A stretch of 64,000 nt of DNA from Dendrophyllia cribrosa (taxonomy: Eukaryota > Cnidaria > Anthozoa > Scleractinia > Dendrophylliidae): contig JAJLRJ010000001.1 of assembly GCA_024195265.1 (NCBI GenBank), forward strand, positions 4,298,562 through 4,362,561, in the 5' to 3' direction. Every line of letters starts with the position of its first letter. Position 1 is the stretch's first letter. Shown here one piece after another: positions 50,901 through 60,328 of this stretch. Under the pieces are notes generated by a model that saw only the letters and a list, made by a program, of their open reading frames with translations, had not been told where the DNA came from and made no database searches. A program made the translations under genes and the position numbers.

Positions 50901-53900
50901 CTATAAAGTACTACAGGAAAAAATACTCCCCAGTTCACAATAGCCCTGCCCAAAAAGACTCCGCTGAGAACTTTCTGTCTAACTCAAAAGTGTGCAAAAA
51001 ATTCTATCAACATCTTGTAAATAAAAGGGCTTCCATACCTTCAAAGAGTCAGGGAAAATGGTTGGCGGAAGAGGAAATATTTGGTAATTCTACTGTAGCG
51101 GTTAATTGGAAAAAACACCTATTACTTACCATTTTTATGTACAATAGAAACAAAACTTAGAGTGTTCCAATTTAAACTGCTTCATAGAAGAATAGCTATG
51201 AATGATTTTCTTTGCAAGATAGGTATAAAACAAGTGGATTCCTGCTCATTCTGCAAAGAAACACCAGAAACCCTTGTTCATCTGTTTTGGAATTGTAAAC
51301 ATACCCAAACCTTTTGGAAAAATATGTCAAAGTGGATAACTCAAAACTTTACTGGAATGGAGGACTCTTCATTCTCCCCATCTTTTTGTCTTGGTTTAAT
51401 TGACGACATAAAAGATTTGCTCTTCCACCACTTACTTCTTATAGCTAGACATTATATATACACATGCAAACTTGGGAATACCTTACCTGAGCTGCAGGTA
51501 TATATACAATTACTTAAGAACTCTATGGAACTTGAAAAACAAATTGCGTTTGACAACAACACCATAAACTCCTTTCAAAAGAAGTGGTCTCGCTTTAAGA
51601 AAAACCCCTCACAAAATGAGACGACATAATTACCATTGTAGTATTGTGGCAAAGCAATGTATAACGTACTTGAAGTGGATAGCTTTTAGTTCTCTGTATG
51701 TGCTCTTTCTATATATATATATATATTTACTATTTCACTTATAACTGAGTGTTCATTAAATTATGTTATGTTAATTATAAGTATTGCATTAAATGTATGT
51801 AACACTACGCATGTATGTGGAAATATTAATAAAAAAGACGTTGCATTAAAAAAAGTATCGTATTGTAAGTAGCGCAAGTATCGTATTGTAAGTAGTGTAA
51901 ATATCATATTGTAAGTAGTGTAAGTATCATATTGTAAGTAGTGTAAGTATCGTATTGTAAGTAGTGTAAGTCATATTGTAAGTAGTGTAAGTATCATATT
52001 GTAAGTAGTGTAAATATCGTATTGTAAGTAGTGTAAGTATCATATTGTAAGTAGTGTAAGTATCATATTGTAAGTAGTGTAAGTATCGTATTGTAAGTAG
52101 TGTAAATATCATATTGTAAGTAGTGTAAGTATCGTATTGTAAGTAGTGTAAGTATCGTATTGTAAGTAGTGTAAGTATCGTATTGTAAGTAGTGTAAGTA
52201 TCGTATTGTAAGTAGTGTAAATATCATATTGTAAGTAGTGTAAGTATCGTATTGTAAGTAGTGTAAGTATCATATTGTAAGTAGTGTAAGTATCGTATTG
52301 TAAGTAGTGTAAGTATCGTATTGTAAGTAGTGTAAGTATCGTATTGTAAGTAGTGTAAGTATCGTATTGTAAGTAGTGTAAGTATCGTATTGTAAGTAGT
52401 GTAAGTATCGTATTGTAAGTAGTGTAAGTATCGTATTGTAAGTAGTGTAAGTATCGTATTGTAAGTAGTGTAAGTATCGTATTGTAAGTAGTGTAAGTAT
52501 CGTATTGTAAGTAGTGTAAGTATCGTATTGTAAGTAGTGTAAGTATCGTATTGTAAGTAGTGTAAGTATCGTATTGTAAGTAGTGTAAGTATCATATTGT
52601 AAGTAGTGTAAGTATCGTATTGTAAGTAGTGTAAGTATCGTATTGTAAGTAGTGTAAGTATCGTATTGTAAGTAGTGTAAGTATCGTATTGTAAGTAGTG
52701 TAAGTATCGTATTGTAAGTAGTGTAAGTATCATATTGTAAGTAGTGTAAGTATCGTATTGTAAGTAGTGTAAGTATCGTATTGTAAGTAGTGTAAGTATC
52801 ATATTGTAAGTAGTGTAAGTATCGTATTGTAAGTAGTGTAAGTATCGTATTGTAAGTAGTGTAAGTATCGTATTGTAAGTAGTGTAAGTATCGTATTGTA
52901 AGTAGTGTAAGTATCGTATTGTAAGTAGTGTAAATATCGTATTGTAAGTAGTGTAAGTATCGTATTGTAAGTAGTGTAAGTATCATATTGTAAGTAGTGT
53001 AAGTATCGTATTGTAAGTAGTGTAAGTATCATATTGTAAGTAGTGTAAGTATCATATTGTAAGTAGTGTAAGTATCGTATTGTAAGTAGTGTAAGTATCG
53101 TATTGTAAGTAGTGTAAGTATCATATTGTAAGTAGTGTAAATATATTGTAAGTAGTGTAAGTATCGTATTGTAAGTAGTGTAAGTATCGTATTGTAAGTA
53201 GTGTAAGTATCGTATTGTAAGTAGTGTAAGTATCGTATTGTAAGTAGTGTAAGTATCGTATTGTAAGTAGTGTAAGTATCGTATTGTAAGTAGTGTAAAT
53301 ATCATATTGTAAGTAGTGTAAGTATCGTATTGTAAGTAGTGTAAGTATCGTATTGTAAGTAGTGTAAGTATCGTATTGTAAGTAGTGTAAGTATCGTATT
53401 GTAAGTAGTGTAAGTATCGTATTGTAAGTAGTGTAAATATCGTATTGTAAGTAGTGTAAGTATCGTATTGTAAGTAGTGTAAGTATCGTATTGTAAGTAG
53501 TGTAAGTATCATATTGTAAGTAGTGTAAGTATCGTATTGTAAGTAGTGTAAGTATCATATTGTAAGTAGTGTAAGTATCGTATTGTAAGTAGTGTAAGTA
53601 TCGTATTGTAAGTAGTGTAAGTATCATATTGTAAGTAGTGTAAGTATCGTATTGTAAGTAGTGTAAATATCGTATTGTAAGTAGTGTAAATATCATATTG
53701 TAAGTAGTGTAAGTATCGTATTGTAAGTAGTGTAAGTATCGTATTGTAAGTAGTGTAAGTATCATATTGTAAGTAGTGTAAATATCATATTGTAAGTAGT
53801 GTAAGTATCGTATTGTAAGTAGTGTAAGTATCATATTGTAAGTAGTGTAAATATCATATTGTAAGTAGTGTAAGTATCGTATTGTAAGTAGTGTAAGTAT

Positions 53901-56580
53901 CATATTGTAAGTAGTGTAAGTATCGTATTGTAAGTAGTGTAAGTATCATATTGTAAGTAGTGTAAGTATCATATTGTAAGTAGTGTAAATATCATATTGT
54001 AAGTAGTGTAAGTATCGTATTGTAAGTAGTGTAAGTATCGTATTGTAAGTAGTGTAAATATCATATTGTAAGTAGTGTAAGTATCGTATTGTAAGTAGTG
54101 TAAGTATCATATTGTAAGTAGTGTAAGTATCATATTGTAAGTAGTGTAAATATCATATTGTAAGTAGTGTAAATATCATATTGTAAGTAGTGTAAATATC
54201 ATATTGTAAGTAGTGTAAGTATCGTATTGTAAGTAGTGTAAGTATCGTATTGTAAGTAGTGTAAATATCATATTGTAAGTAGTGTAAGTATCGTATTGTA
54301 AGTAGTGTAAGTATCGTATTGTAAGTAGTGTAAATATCATATTGTAAGTAGTGTAAGTATCGTATTGTAAGTAGTGTAAGTATCATATTGTAAGTAGTGT
54401 AAGTATCATATTGTAAGTAGTGTAAATATCATATTGTAAGTAGTGTAAATATCATATTGTAAGTAGTGTAAGTATCGTATTGTAAGTAGTGTAAGTATCG
54501 TATTGTAAGTAGTGTAAGTATCGTATTGTAAGTAGTGTAAGTATCGTATTGTAAGTAGTGTAAGTATCGTATTGTAAGTAGTGTAAGTATCGTATTGTAA
54601 GTAGTGTAAGTATCGTATTGTAAGTAGTGTAAGTATCGTATTGTAAGTAGTGTAAGTATCGTATTGTAAGTAGTGTAAGTATCGTATTGTAAGTAGTGTA
54701 AGTATCATATTGTAAGTAGTGTAAGTATCGTATTGTAAGTAGTGTAAGTATCGTATTGTAAGTAGTGTAAGTATCGTATTGTAAGTAGTGTAAGTATCGT
54801 ATTGTAAGTAGTGTAAGTATCGTATTGTAAGTAGTGTAAGTATCATATTGTAAGTAGTGTAAGTATCATATTGTAAGTAGTGTAAGTATCGTATTGTAAG
54901 TAGTGTAAGTATCGTATTGTAAGTAGTGTAAGTATCATATTGTAAGTAGTGTAAGTATCGTATTGTAAGTAGTGTAAGTATCGTATTGTAAGTAGTGTAA
55001 GTATCGTATTGTAAGTAGTGTAAGTATCGTATTGTAAGTAGTGTAAGTATCGTATTGTAAGTAGTGTAAGTATCGTATTGTAAGTAGTGTAAATATCGTA
55101 TTGTAAGTAGTGTAAGTATCGTATTGTAAGTAGTGTAAGTATCATATTGTAAGTAGTGTAAGTATCGTATTGTAAGTAGTGTAAGTATCATATTGTAAGT
55201 AGTGTAAGTATCATATTGTAAGTAGTGTAAGTATCGTATTGTAAGTAGTGTAAGTATCGTATTGTAAGTAGTGTAAGTATCATATTGTAAGTAGTGTAAA
55301 TATCATATTGTAAGTAGTGTAAGTATCGTATTGTAAGTAGTGTAAGTATCGTATTGTAAGTAGTGTAAGTATCGTATTGTAAGTAGTGTAAGTATCGTAT
55401 TGTAAGTAGTGTAAGTATCGTATTGTAAGTAGTGTAAATATCATATTGTAAGTAGTGTAAGTATCGTATTGTAAGTAGTGTAAGTATCATATTGTAAGTA
55501 GTGTAAATATCATATTGTAAGTAGTGTAAGTATCGTATTGTAAGTAGTGTAAGTATCATATTGTAAGTAGTGTAAGTATCGTATTGTAAGTAGTGTAAGT
55601 ATCGTATTGTAAGTAGTGTAAGTATCGTATTGTAAGTAGTGTAAGTATCATATTGTAAGTAGTGTAAATATCATATTGTAAGTAGTGTAAGTATCGTATT
55701 GTAAGTAGTGTAAGTATCGTATTGTAAGTAGTGTAAGTATCGTATTGTAAGTAGTGTAAGTATCGTATTGTAAGTAGTGTAAGTATCGTATTGTAAGTAG
55801 TGTAAGTATCATATTGTAAGTAGTGTAAATATCATATTGTAAGTAGTGTAAGTATCGTATTGTAAGTAGTGTAAGTATCATATTGTAAGTAGTGTAAATA
55901 TCATATTGTAAGTAGTGTAAGTATCGTATTGTAAGTAGTGTAAGTATCATATTGTAAGTAGTGTAAGTATCGTATTGTAAGTAGTGTAAGTATCATATTG
56001 TAAGTAGTGTAAGTATCATATTGTAAGTAGTGTAAATATCATATTGTAAGTAGTGTAAGTATCGTATTGTAAGTAGTGTAAGTATCGTATTGTAAGTAGT
56101 GTAAATATCATATTGTAAGTAGTGTAAGTATCGTATTGTAAGTAGTGTAAGTATCGTATTGTAAGTAGTGTAAATATCATATTGTAAGTAGTGTAAGTAT
56201 CGTATTGTAAGTAGTGTAAGTATCATATTGTAAGTAGTGTAAGTATCATATTGTAAGTAGTGTAAATATCATATTGTAAGTAGTGTAAATATCATATTGT
56301 AAGTAGTGTAAATATCGTATTGTAAGTAGTGTAAGTATCATATTGTAAGTAGTGTAAGTATCATATTGTAAGTAGTGTAAGTATCATATTGTAAGTAGTG
56401 TAAGTATCATATTGTAAGTAGTGTAAGTATCGTATTGTAAGTAGTGTAAATATCATATTGTAAGTAGTGTAAGTATCATATTGTAAGTAGTGTAAGTATC
56501 ATATTGTAAGTAGTTTAAGTATCGTATTGTAAGTGGTGTAAATATCGTATTGTAAGTAGTATATGTAGTAATAAAACCTT

Positions 56581-56620
<40 letters not shown>

Positions 56621-59600
56621 CATGTTTAGTTCTCTGGGCGCACCAAAAAGTGTGAGGAACCGAGAAACCGCGACACCGGCATTCTTGTATTGACGTCACA
56701 GCGGACTATTTCCAGTCTTTCTTCTTGCTCGGTTTTGTAACCAACCGGAAGTGAAATTCCACGTTTTAGACGGCTGAAACACGGAAAAGAAAATCGAAAT
56801 CGAAACAACTCTTTTCGATTTTCTTATCAGAACGCTATGTAGATTCCATCAAGCAAATAAAAAAATAACTGTCATATACACTTTAAAAATTAATTCCCTT
56901 TGTTGTAAAACACATTTAAGGTCTTAGGACCATTCTGGGACAAGACACAAAGTCACATAACATAAAAGTCTTAAAAAGAGATGGCAAATGACAAATCCTG
57001 GCTAGAAAAGTTTTTTAAAATTTTTTGCGCCTAACGGGTAAAATTTTACAACACTCATAAATAACAGCTGTTACTGTCTTCTCTTTTGTCAGTGCTCGCA
57101 ATTGAGCTTTTGATTGCTTGCCAAGGGATTGATCTTCTGCGGCCTTTAAAGACAACAGAACCTCTTGAAGCCGTTCATTCACTCATACGGAAAACTGTGA
57201 AGTAAGTAATTAAAGTTGCTTTGTTATAAATTATCCTCGGCTCATGCTGTGTTCTTTGACAGGACACTTTACTGTACATTGTCTCTCTCCATGTATATTC
57301 TGGGCTTGTACTTACGTCCTATCGCATCATATCAAAATTCAGATCGAAGCATTAAAAAGCAGATTTCGATTCCAAAATGTTTATGGAATTGTCAGGAGAG
57401 AGTTTAAAACCACACATCTGGGCCAAATTTTGAAGCACCAGAGCATTTTGTTCAGTAGTTATAGGCGAACGAGTATCACACATTTTTAGTAAAAATGTAT
57501 GGAGCGGCCATTTTTGAAATAGCGTGACGAATTGCGTGGCACATTTTAAACCACAAATCGGAAGCAAAACATCGTTAAAATCTTAAACTTTTTGTGAAGG
57601 ATTATAACACTGGTATCTACATAGCATGTTAGAAACAGCTTTGTAGGATGTATAGTTTAGATTTTTTAATTTTTATGACGTTATGTGCAAGCCAAGAATA
57701 TGTACAAATGGATGCCAGCGATCCGTGGCATCCCGTCCAGGGTTAGGTGGGGGAGTAGTGATGATTCTCGTTACTTCATGCAACGGGAACTGAAGTTTAG
57801 CGCAGGTCATGTGAGGCAATAGATTGAGTGCATTTGCATAGTCACCCTGGCTCTGAGATTTAAAAGAAGGACAATAAGGGCAAAAATCAGCTCAAACAAA
57901 CCGTGTTTATCTTTTTTAGCCGCCCGTTGTGTCGTTCATGTCGTCTCCTAATCATACCAAGAAATGTTATTTACAATTCATACGTAGCTGATTGCAAACA
58001 ACGGAATGAATTTCCTCCCTAAAAAGGTATAATTTATACACGGTTTTAAATTTATTACCAATCACCAAAATCTATGATAATTAAGATCGCGTTTCCTAAC
58101 CATCGTCATGCTTATAATTATCTTTGTTCAAACTTGATGAATTATAACAGTTTTCAATTGAGTGTGGTAAAACCAAAACCAAAGTAATTACTCTGACCAA
58201 TCACAGCAGTCGTAAACAATCCAATGAACCAATCAGAGCTCGAAGCAATTACATGTCGGCGGCGCCAAGCGCAGGAAAACGCGTGCGAGCAAGTCACGAT
58301 TGCTTTTGGTTTTACTTCTGATTGGTCGAGAAAGTGGCGCGAGATTTTTTAGCCAATCACAAAGCGTAGCAATGCAAAACCAAAGAAACTGTGTAATTAC
58401 TTTCGACACTCAATTGAAAACTGCTCTATTATTGAGTTTGAAGAAGAACTTGAACCCGAGGAGTTCTTCAAATTTTACACTCCGTTTTTGTCTAAAAACT
58501 GGTTTCTCTTATATTGTCCTTATTTAATCCCCGTAATCTTTTTTTTTAAGGTACTGGGATAAAGATCGCTTCATGGCAGCTGATATTGAAGCTGCACTTA
58601 AGCTTGTCAAGGAAGGCAAGGTAATAGCTGTTTGTTCTACAGTGGACCGCATCATTACTCCTTAGGCCACTTCTTCCTGGCTCGAATAAAAGCTCAGTCA
58701 TTGTGTATAGTAATCAGGGCCCAGTTGTTTGAAAGCCGATCAACGCCAACCCAGGATTAAAACGTAACCGAGGATGTAATTTATTTTGTTTAAAAGGTTT
58801 TCAAAAGTTAATTTTAAGCTTCACGTGAAGAGAAATCAAAGCCAAAACTAAAGGGCAAACATAGTTTGGAAAATTCTCCATTGAATAATAGTTTAGCCCA
58901 AATCAAAATTGACGCTAACGCTGGCTTTGCTTAATTGCGCTTTGAACAACCCGACCCTGGTATTTGAGTGAAGTAGGGCTGGAATTGACTTGATACAAAC
59001 CTGTCTGCTTTTCAGATGTAAATCATGCTGAACAAGAACTAGTCAGCAGAAGAACAACATGATTTACATCTGAAAAGCAAAAAAGGGTTGGATAAAGTCA
59101 ACTCCAGCCTCACTTTCACCCAAAGGACAGGCCCCTAAGCCGACAACTGTAAATAGAAGCTAATAGACCAATTTACAGTTATCTACTTAGTAACCTGGCC
59201 TTTCCTCGGAGTTTTGTAAATGTAGAGCTTCTTTCGTCAAAAAAATACCCAATGATGAATTTTTGTTGAGCGAACAGAAATAGGTCAGATGTGTCAAGCC
59301 GCCAACTGTCGCCTGCTTTGCACGTGAACATTCGCCTGATGTCAATAACAAACCAATCAGCATTCTTTATTTCGAATGAGGCTACCGTTGGAAGATTCCA
59401 ATAATCAATTTTAAACCTGAAACTTGATTTCAATAATGCAATCCGTTCCCGATTAATGAAAATCATTCCCAAATGATAAGCGGAACGCGCTGAGTATTTT
59501 GACTGTAAATTAACCTGCGAGCGCAGGCATTTTGAAGACAAGACTCGGAAAACCTCTGCTCTCGAGCTCGCTAGCTGACTTTAGATACTCTCAATCTTGT

Positions 59601-60328
59601 ATAACCTGGCTGACAGATACCACTTAGGGAAATCTTTTCAACTCGTGAACGAGCTAAGCGTTGGAACGAGTTTTAGCTCGATATTCTGTAAACGTTGAGC
59701 CCGCGATATGGTCACCTGCCTTACTCATGGGACGGTGTTGGAAGGCGGGTGGGGAGTTGGACGCAGGGGATGGGGGATGGTGAAACGTAACGCCTAGGAG
59801 AGGAGATGGTCGGTGAACATTGAACCTGAGATATGTAATGGACACTTACCTTACCCATGGGGACGTCGTTGAAGGGAGGGGGAGGGTGGGGAGTGGGGTC
59901 GATGGAGCAAAATACCTCGGAGAGGGGAGGGTCCGAAGATGTGCAGAATCGTATATTTAGAATGTTTCGAATTTACGAGTTGGCTCAAACGAGCCTTTGA
60001 TTGTAGTCATTGTTTAATAAATATCGTTCACAACTGTTCATTCATGTGCTTTGCAGTTGTAACAGTATCCCTCCGAAAAAGCAAGGGCATAAACTACGGT
60101 CTATTAAATGTCCAGTAAGGGGGCAGGTTGGAGGGACATACCAACATTTTTAACATGTTGCTGTATAATTTGTTGCAGATCTGGGAGGTTGCTTCACCGT
60201 TCATGATGCACTATTCCAGTACCATGGCATGCCAGCAAATGTCCAACAGTGTCTTCTCGCCAACTGCAAGCGTGTTAACAGAGAACGATTCTCCCCCAGC
60301 AAAAAAGACGAAGTTGGATAAACAGTGA
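32013..60328 (+). CDS. HAL: Histidine ammonia-lyase (histidase), 23 exons
   Basis: Removes ammonia from L-histidine to give trans-urocanate, the first step of histidine catabolism; a cytosolic homotetramer. Exons: 32013-32253, 32865-32923 (3' end uncertain), 34843-34917, 35780-35852, 36701-36767, 38122-38159, 39325-39403, 39961-40007, 40507-40646, 41321-41368, 41479-41530, 41985-42080, 42171-42266, 42600-42658, 43155-43235, 43501-43566, 44521-44599, 44868-44918, 45026-45061, 45830-45964, 57093-57201, 58551-58620, 60179-60328. Together about 648 aa, close to the human 657. [10 protein letters not shown] holds the conserved tyrosine loop. [14 protein letters not shown], near residues 237-250, carries the Ala-Ser-Gly triad that cyclises into the MIO electrophile. 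[22 protein letters not shown] and QEDHVSMGG are also present. Intron 13 uses a GC donor (GCAAGT at 42267). Intron 20 is 11.1 kb and holds the nested LINE. No stop breaks the frame. Confidence 0.95.
32936..33190 (+). repeat. Dispersed repeat family 2, copy 1 (HAL intron 2)
   Basis: Shares with 58735-58960 the ordered blocks AGGATTAAAA...AACCGAGGAT, GTTTTCAAAAG, AAAACT(G/A)AAGGGCA, CAAAATTGACGCTAA and GCTTTGAACAACCC. Diverged, no coding capacity, ends not resolved. Confidence 0.7.
33886..34321 (+). repeat. Dispersed repeat bounded by G and C runs, copy B
   Basis: Starts GGGGGGTACTCCCATATATG and ends GTACCCCC with a run of C (34295-34321). The interior matches the minus strand of copy A at 874-1380 (GTTTTCAGGCAGTTTAGTCT, AAGGTTTACTGGCAAATGGC and others). 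Lies in HAL intron 2. Confidence 0.8.
34975..35262. repeat. Palindrome-rich repeat built on GTTCAAAAGGTGGATA
   Basis: GTTGTTCAAAAGGTGGATA occurs twice at 34990-35050 and inverted as TATCCACCTTTTGAACAAC near 35147-35165 and 35233-35252. The short palindromes AGCGCTATCCACC and TTATCCAGTGGATAA lie between. It resembles a nested or tandem foldback repeat in HAL intron 3. Confidence 0.75.
36815..37108. repeat. Tandem repeat of about 69 bp grading into a (GCTGT)n microsatellite
   Basis: Three units contain GCTGTGTTCACACTAGGGTC and GCTTACCATCCTATGTTTGT. From 37038 the GTGCT motif expands into a pure pentanucleotide run to about 37106. In HAL intron 5. Confidence 0.9.
37118..37271. mobile_element. 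Foldback element next to the pentanucleotide run
   Basis: ATATTGGTTTATGTAACTAAGCCTC at the left is inverted as GAGGCTGGTTGTATAAACCAAT at the right. AAGGCAAAATTTAAGGCTCTT also pairs with AAGAGCCCTAAATTTCGCCTT. Confidence 0.75.
38681..39284. mobile_element. MITE family 1, copy 3, split by another element
   Basis: The left tip (TAAAGCGGTTTTCATTTAA, 38681-38699) and the body plus right end (39112-39284, ending TTGAAAACCGTTCTATA) match other family 1 copies but are separated by a TTAA-flanked insertion. In HAL intron 6. Confidence 0.75.
38696..39111. mobile_element. TTAA-flanked element of about 416 bp nested in MITE family 1 copy 3
   Basis: TTAA (38696-38699), then GGCGGGGTCTACCTAAAT, is mirrored by ATTCAGGTAGAGCCCCGCC followed by TTAA (39108-39111). 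The structure and the TTAA duplication point to a non-autonomous piggyBac-type element. The 70-codon open frame inside is not gene-like. Confidence 0.78.
40663..40945. mobile_element. MITE family 1, copy 4
   Basis: Starts TAGAGCGGTTTTCAACTGAG just 17 bp after HAL exon 9 and ends CTCAATTGAAAAGCGCTCT. The body is shared with copies 2 and 5, including GCGCCAAGCGCGGGAAAACG. Confidence 0.88.
41641..41748. repeat. Tandem repeat of about 24 bp, 4-5 units
   Basis: Units read GGTAAGGCCTATATTGATCGA with small changes. In HAL intron 11, shortly after exon 11. Confidence 0.88.
44112..44282. mobile_element. Foldback element of about 170 bp
   Basis: CACACGGTGCAACTTTCCTT at the left is mirrored by AAGAAAGTTGCACCGTGTGT at the right, with inner pairing through GCAACGTTGCGCG. 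In HAL intron 16. Confidence 0.8.
45170..45640 (+). repeat. Fragment resembling a Penelope-like element terminal region with a hammerhead-like motif
   Basis: CTGAAGA at 45545-45551 and CGAAACGTCAGTC at 45571-45583 match the conserved core spacing of small-stem-III hammerhead ribozymes reported in Penelope-like retroelements (CUGANGA ... GAAA ... GUC). Flanking sequence is intron-like and non-coding. Stem II pairing (GAC with GTC) is short and stem I pairing is weak, so activity is doubtful and the family call is tentative. In HAL intron 19. Confidence 0.4.
46461..46473. repeat. Target-site duplication, 5' copy
   Basis: AGAACCATGTTTA occurs here and exactly again at 56616-56628, immediately after the poly(A) tail. 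The pair defines the LINE insertion boundaries and shows that the tandem array was inside the element or grew within it. Confidence 0.92.
46636..47448 (+). CDS. LINE ORF1 protein, RNA-binding chaperone of L1 type
   Basis: 270 aa. The first 20 residues are basic and serine-rich. A long predicted coiled coil spans about 25-125 with regular heptads rich in Glu, Lys, Leu and Met. An L1 ORF1p-like RRM domain begins near [15 protein letters not shown] (about 124-138), with the characteristic AVHRVGK and PIITRF segments. A basic C-terminal domain follows. In L1 elements this protein trimerises and coats the element's RNA. The frame is intact. ORF2 follows after a spacer of about 400 bp without evident coding. 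Confidence 0.9.
   Translation: MGRKRSKRGSSSSNSDDMPANQDTLLQLKDAIDSLRQAMETGFADMRSEMDKLRCELKLEIDQIRTETRDMKQSLESTQQDVDTMKEEAESNLKKTSAEVEALRSKIAILETQLKTEIENNTRLEQYTRRENLRFNNIQETEDENCKNLVYNIIQNEMDIDTSGISFHAVHRVGKVIEGKCRPIITRFISREDRDIVWKSRSKIKNSGNYANAYITEDFARAIQEERKVLIKAMMKAREEHGIANAKVIGRFLLINNEKYNYQNVPEFLK
47865..51629 (+). pseudogene. LINE ORF2: endonuclease and reverse transcriptase, two frameshifts
   Basis: The N-terminal AP-type endonuclease shows [32 protein letters not shown] and the terminal DHSLI. The reverse transcriptase shows [46 protein letters not shown] and the catalytic YADD. The C-terminal [18 protein letters not shown] is the CCHC-like knuckle typical of L1 and Tx1 elements. The frame changes at about 49625-49634 and again at about 51145-51155, giving open pieces ending at 49673, 51160 and 51629. 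Both sites abut short homopolymers, so assembly indels are possible. The true start is unclear, since the frame is open upstream of 47865 without an obvious ATG. Confidence 0.9.
51855..56560 (+). repeat. 23-bp minisatellite, about 205 units, inside the LINE
   Basis: The unit is GTAAGTATCGTATTGTAAG plus TAGT. The array is 4706 bp, almost perfectly in register, with two recurrent variants: CG/CA in the middle (TATCGTATT or TATCATATT) and AAGT/AAAT in the first half. Rare slips occur, for example near 51970 and 53140. It begins directly after an A run and ends just before an AATAAA. Each unit contains two GTAAGT motifs on the plus strand. Long minus-strand open frames here come only from the unit lacking stops on that strand. 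Confidence 0.98.
56570..56615 (+). promoter_or_regulatory. Polyadenylation signal and poly(A) tail closing the LINE
   Basis: AATAAA at 56570-56575 is followed about 10 bp later by an A run of roughly 30 that abuts the 3' target-site duplication. A first AATAAA lies at 51828-51833, before the array. Confidence 0.9.
58144..58428. mobile_element. MITE family 1, copy 5
   Basis: Starts ACAGTTTTCAATTGAGTGTG and ends CACTCAATTGAAAACTGCTCTA. The body matches copy 4 closely (CCAATGAACCAATCAGA, GCAAGTCACGATTG). It lies in HAL intron 21, about 120 bp before exon 22. Confidence 0.88.
58735..58960 (+). repeat. Dispersed repeat family 2, copy 2 (HAL intron 22)
   Basis: Carries the same ordered blocks as 32936-33190, for example CCAGGATTAAAACGTAACCG and GCGCTTTGAACAACCC. 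Same orientation as copy 1. Confidence 0.7.
58976..59108. mobile_element. Hairpin element in HAL intron 22
   Basis: GGCTGGAATTGACTT at the left pairs with AAGTCAACTCCAGCC at the right. CTTTTCAGATGTAAATCATG pairs exactly with CATGATTTACATCTGAAAAG. Confidence 0.78.
59691..59940. repeat. Imperfect two-unit tandem repeat of about 130 bp
   Basis: Both units run from AACGTTGAGCC/AACATTGAACC through CACCTGCCTTACTCATGGGAC/CACTTACCTTACCCATGGGGAC, a G-rich stretch with GGTGGGGAGT, and GCCTAGGAGAGGAG/ACCTCGGAGAGGGG. In HAL intron 22. Confidence 0.7.

Larger units (their letters stand above)
46474..56615 (+). mobile_element. L1/Tx1-type LINE, apparently full length, with an internal 3' tandem array
   Basis: In order: a 5' UTR of about 160 bp, ORF1 (46636-47448), a spacer of about 400 bp, ORF2 with two frameshifts (47865-51629), a 3' UTR with AATAAA at 51828, a run of seven A at 51848-51854, a 23-bp tandem array (51855-56560), a second AATAAA (56570-56575) and about 30 A. 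An exact 13-bp duplication flanks the whole. It is transcribed in the same direction as HAL. The intact ends, long A tail and perfect duplication imply a fairly recent insertion. Confidence 0.92.
46181..56886. mobile_element. TTAA-flanked foldback MITE split by a LINE
   Basis: The left arm starts TTAAAGTGTATATGACAG (46181). The right arm ends CTGTCATATACACTTTAA (56886). The arms pair over about 250 bp each (46181-46430 with 56636-56886), including GACTGGAAATAGTTCGCTGTG and its complement. Without the LINE the element would be about 551 bp and almost wholly palindromic. TTAA at both ends suggests piggyBac-type mobilisation. It occupies HAL intron 20. Confidence 0.88.

Noticed and set aside
51927..56226. 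Long minus-strand open frames of up to 261 codons with Leu/Tyr/Thr-rich 23-residue repeats
   Set aside because: They arise because the 23-bp unit has no stop on the minus strand. All follow the same periodicity and end at unit variants, with no promoter, splice context or non-repeat sequence.
51855..56560. CRISPR-like array
   Set aside because: Units are contiguous with no unique spacers, and the setting is a eukaryotic intron inside a LINE.
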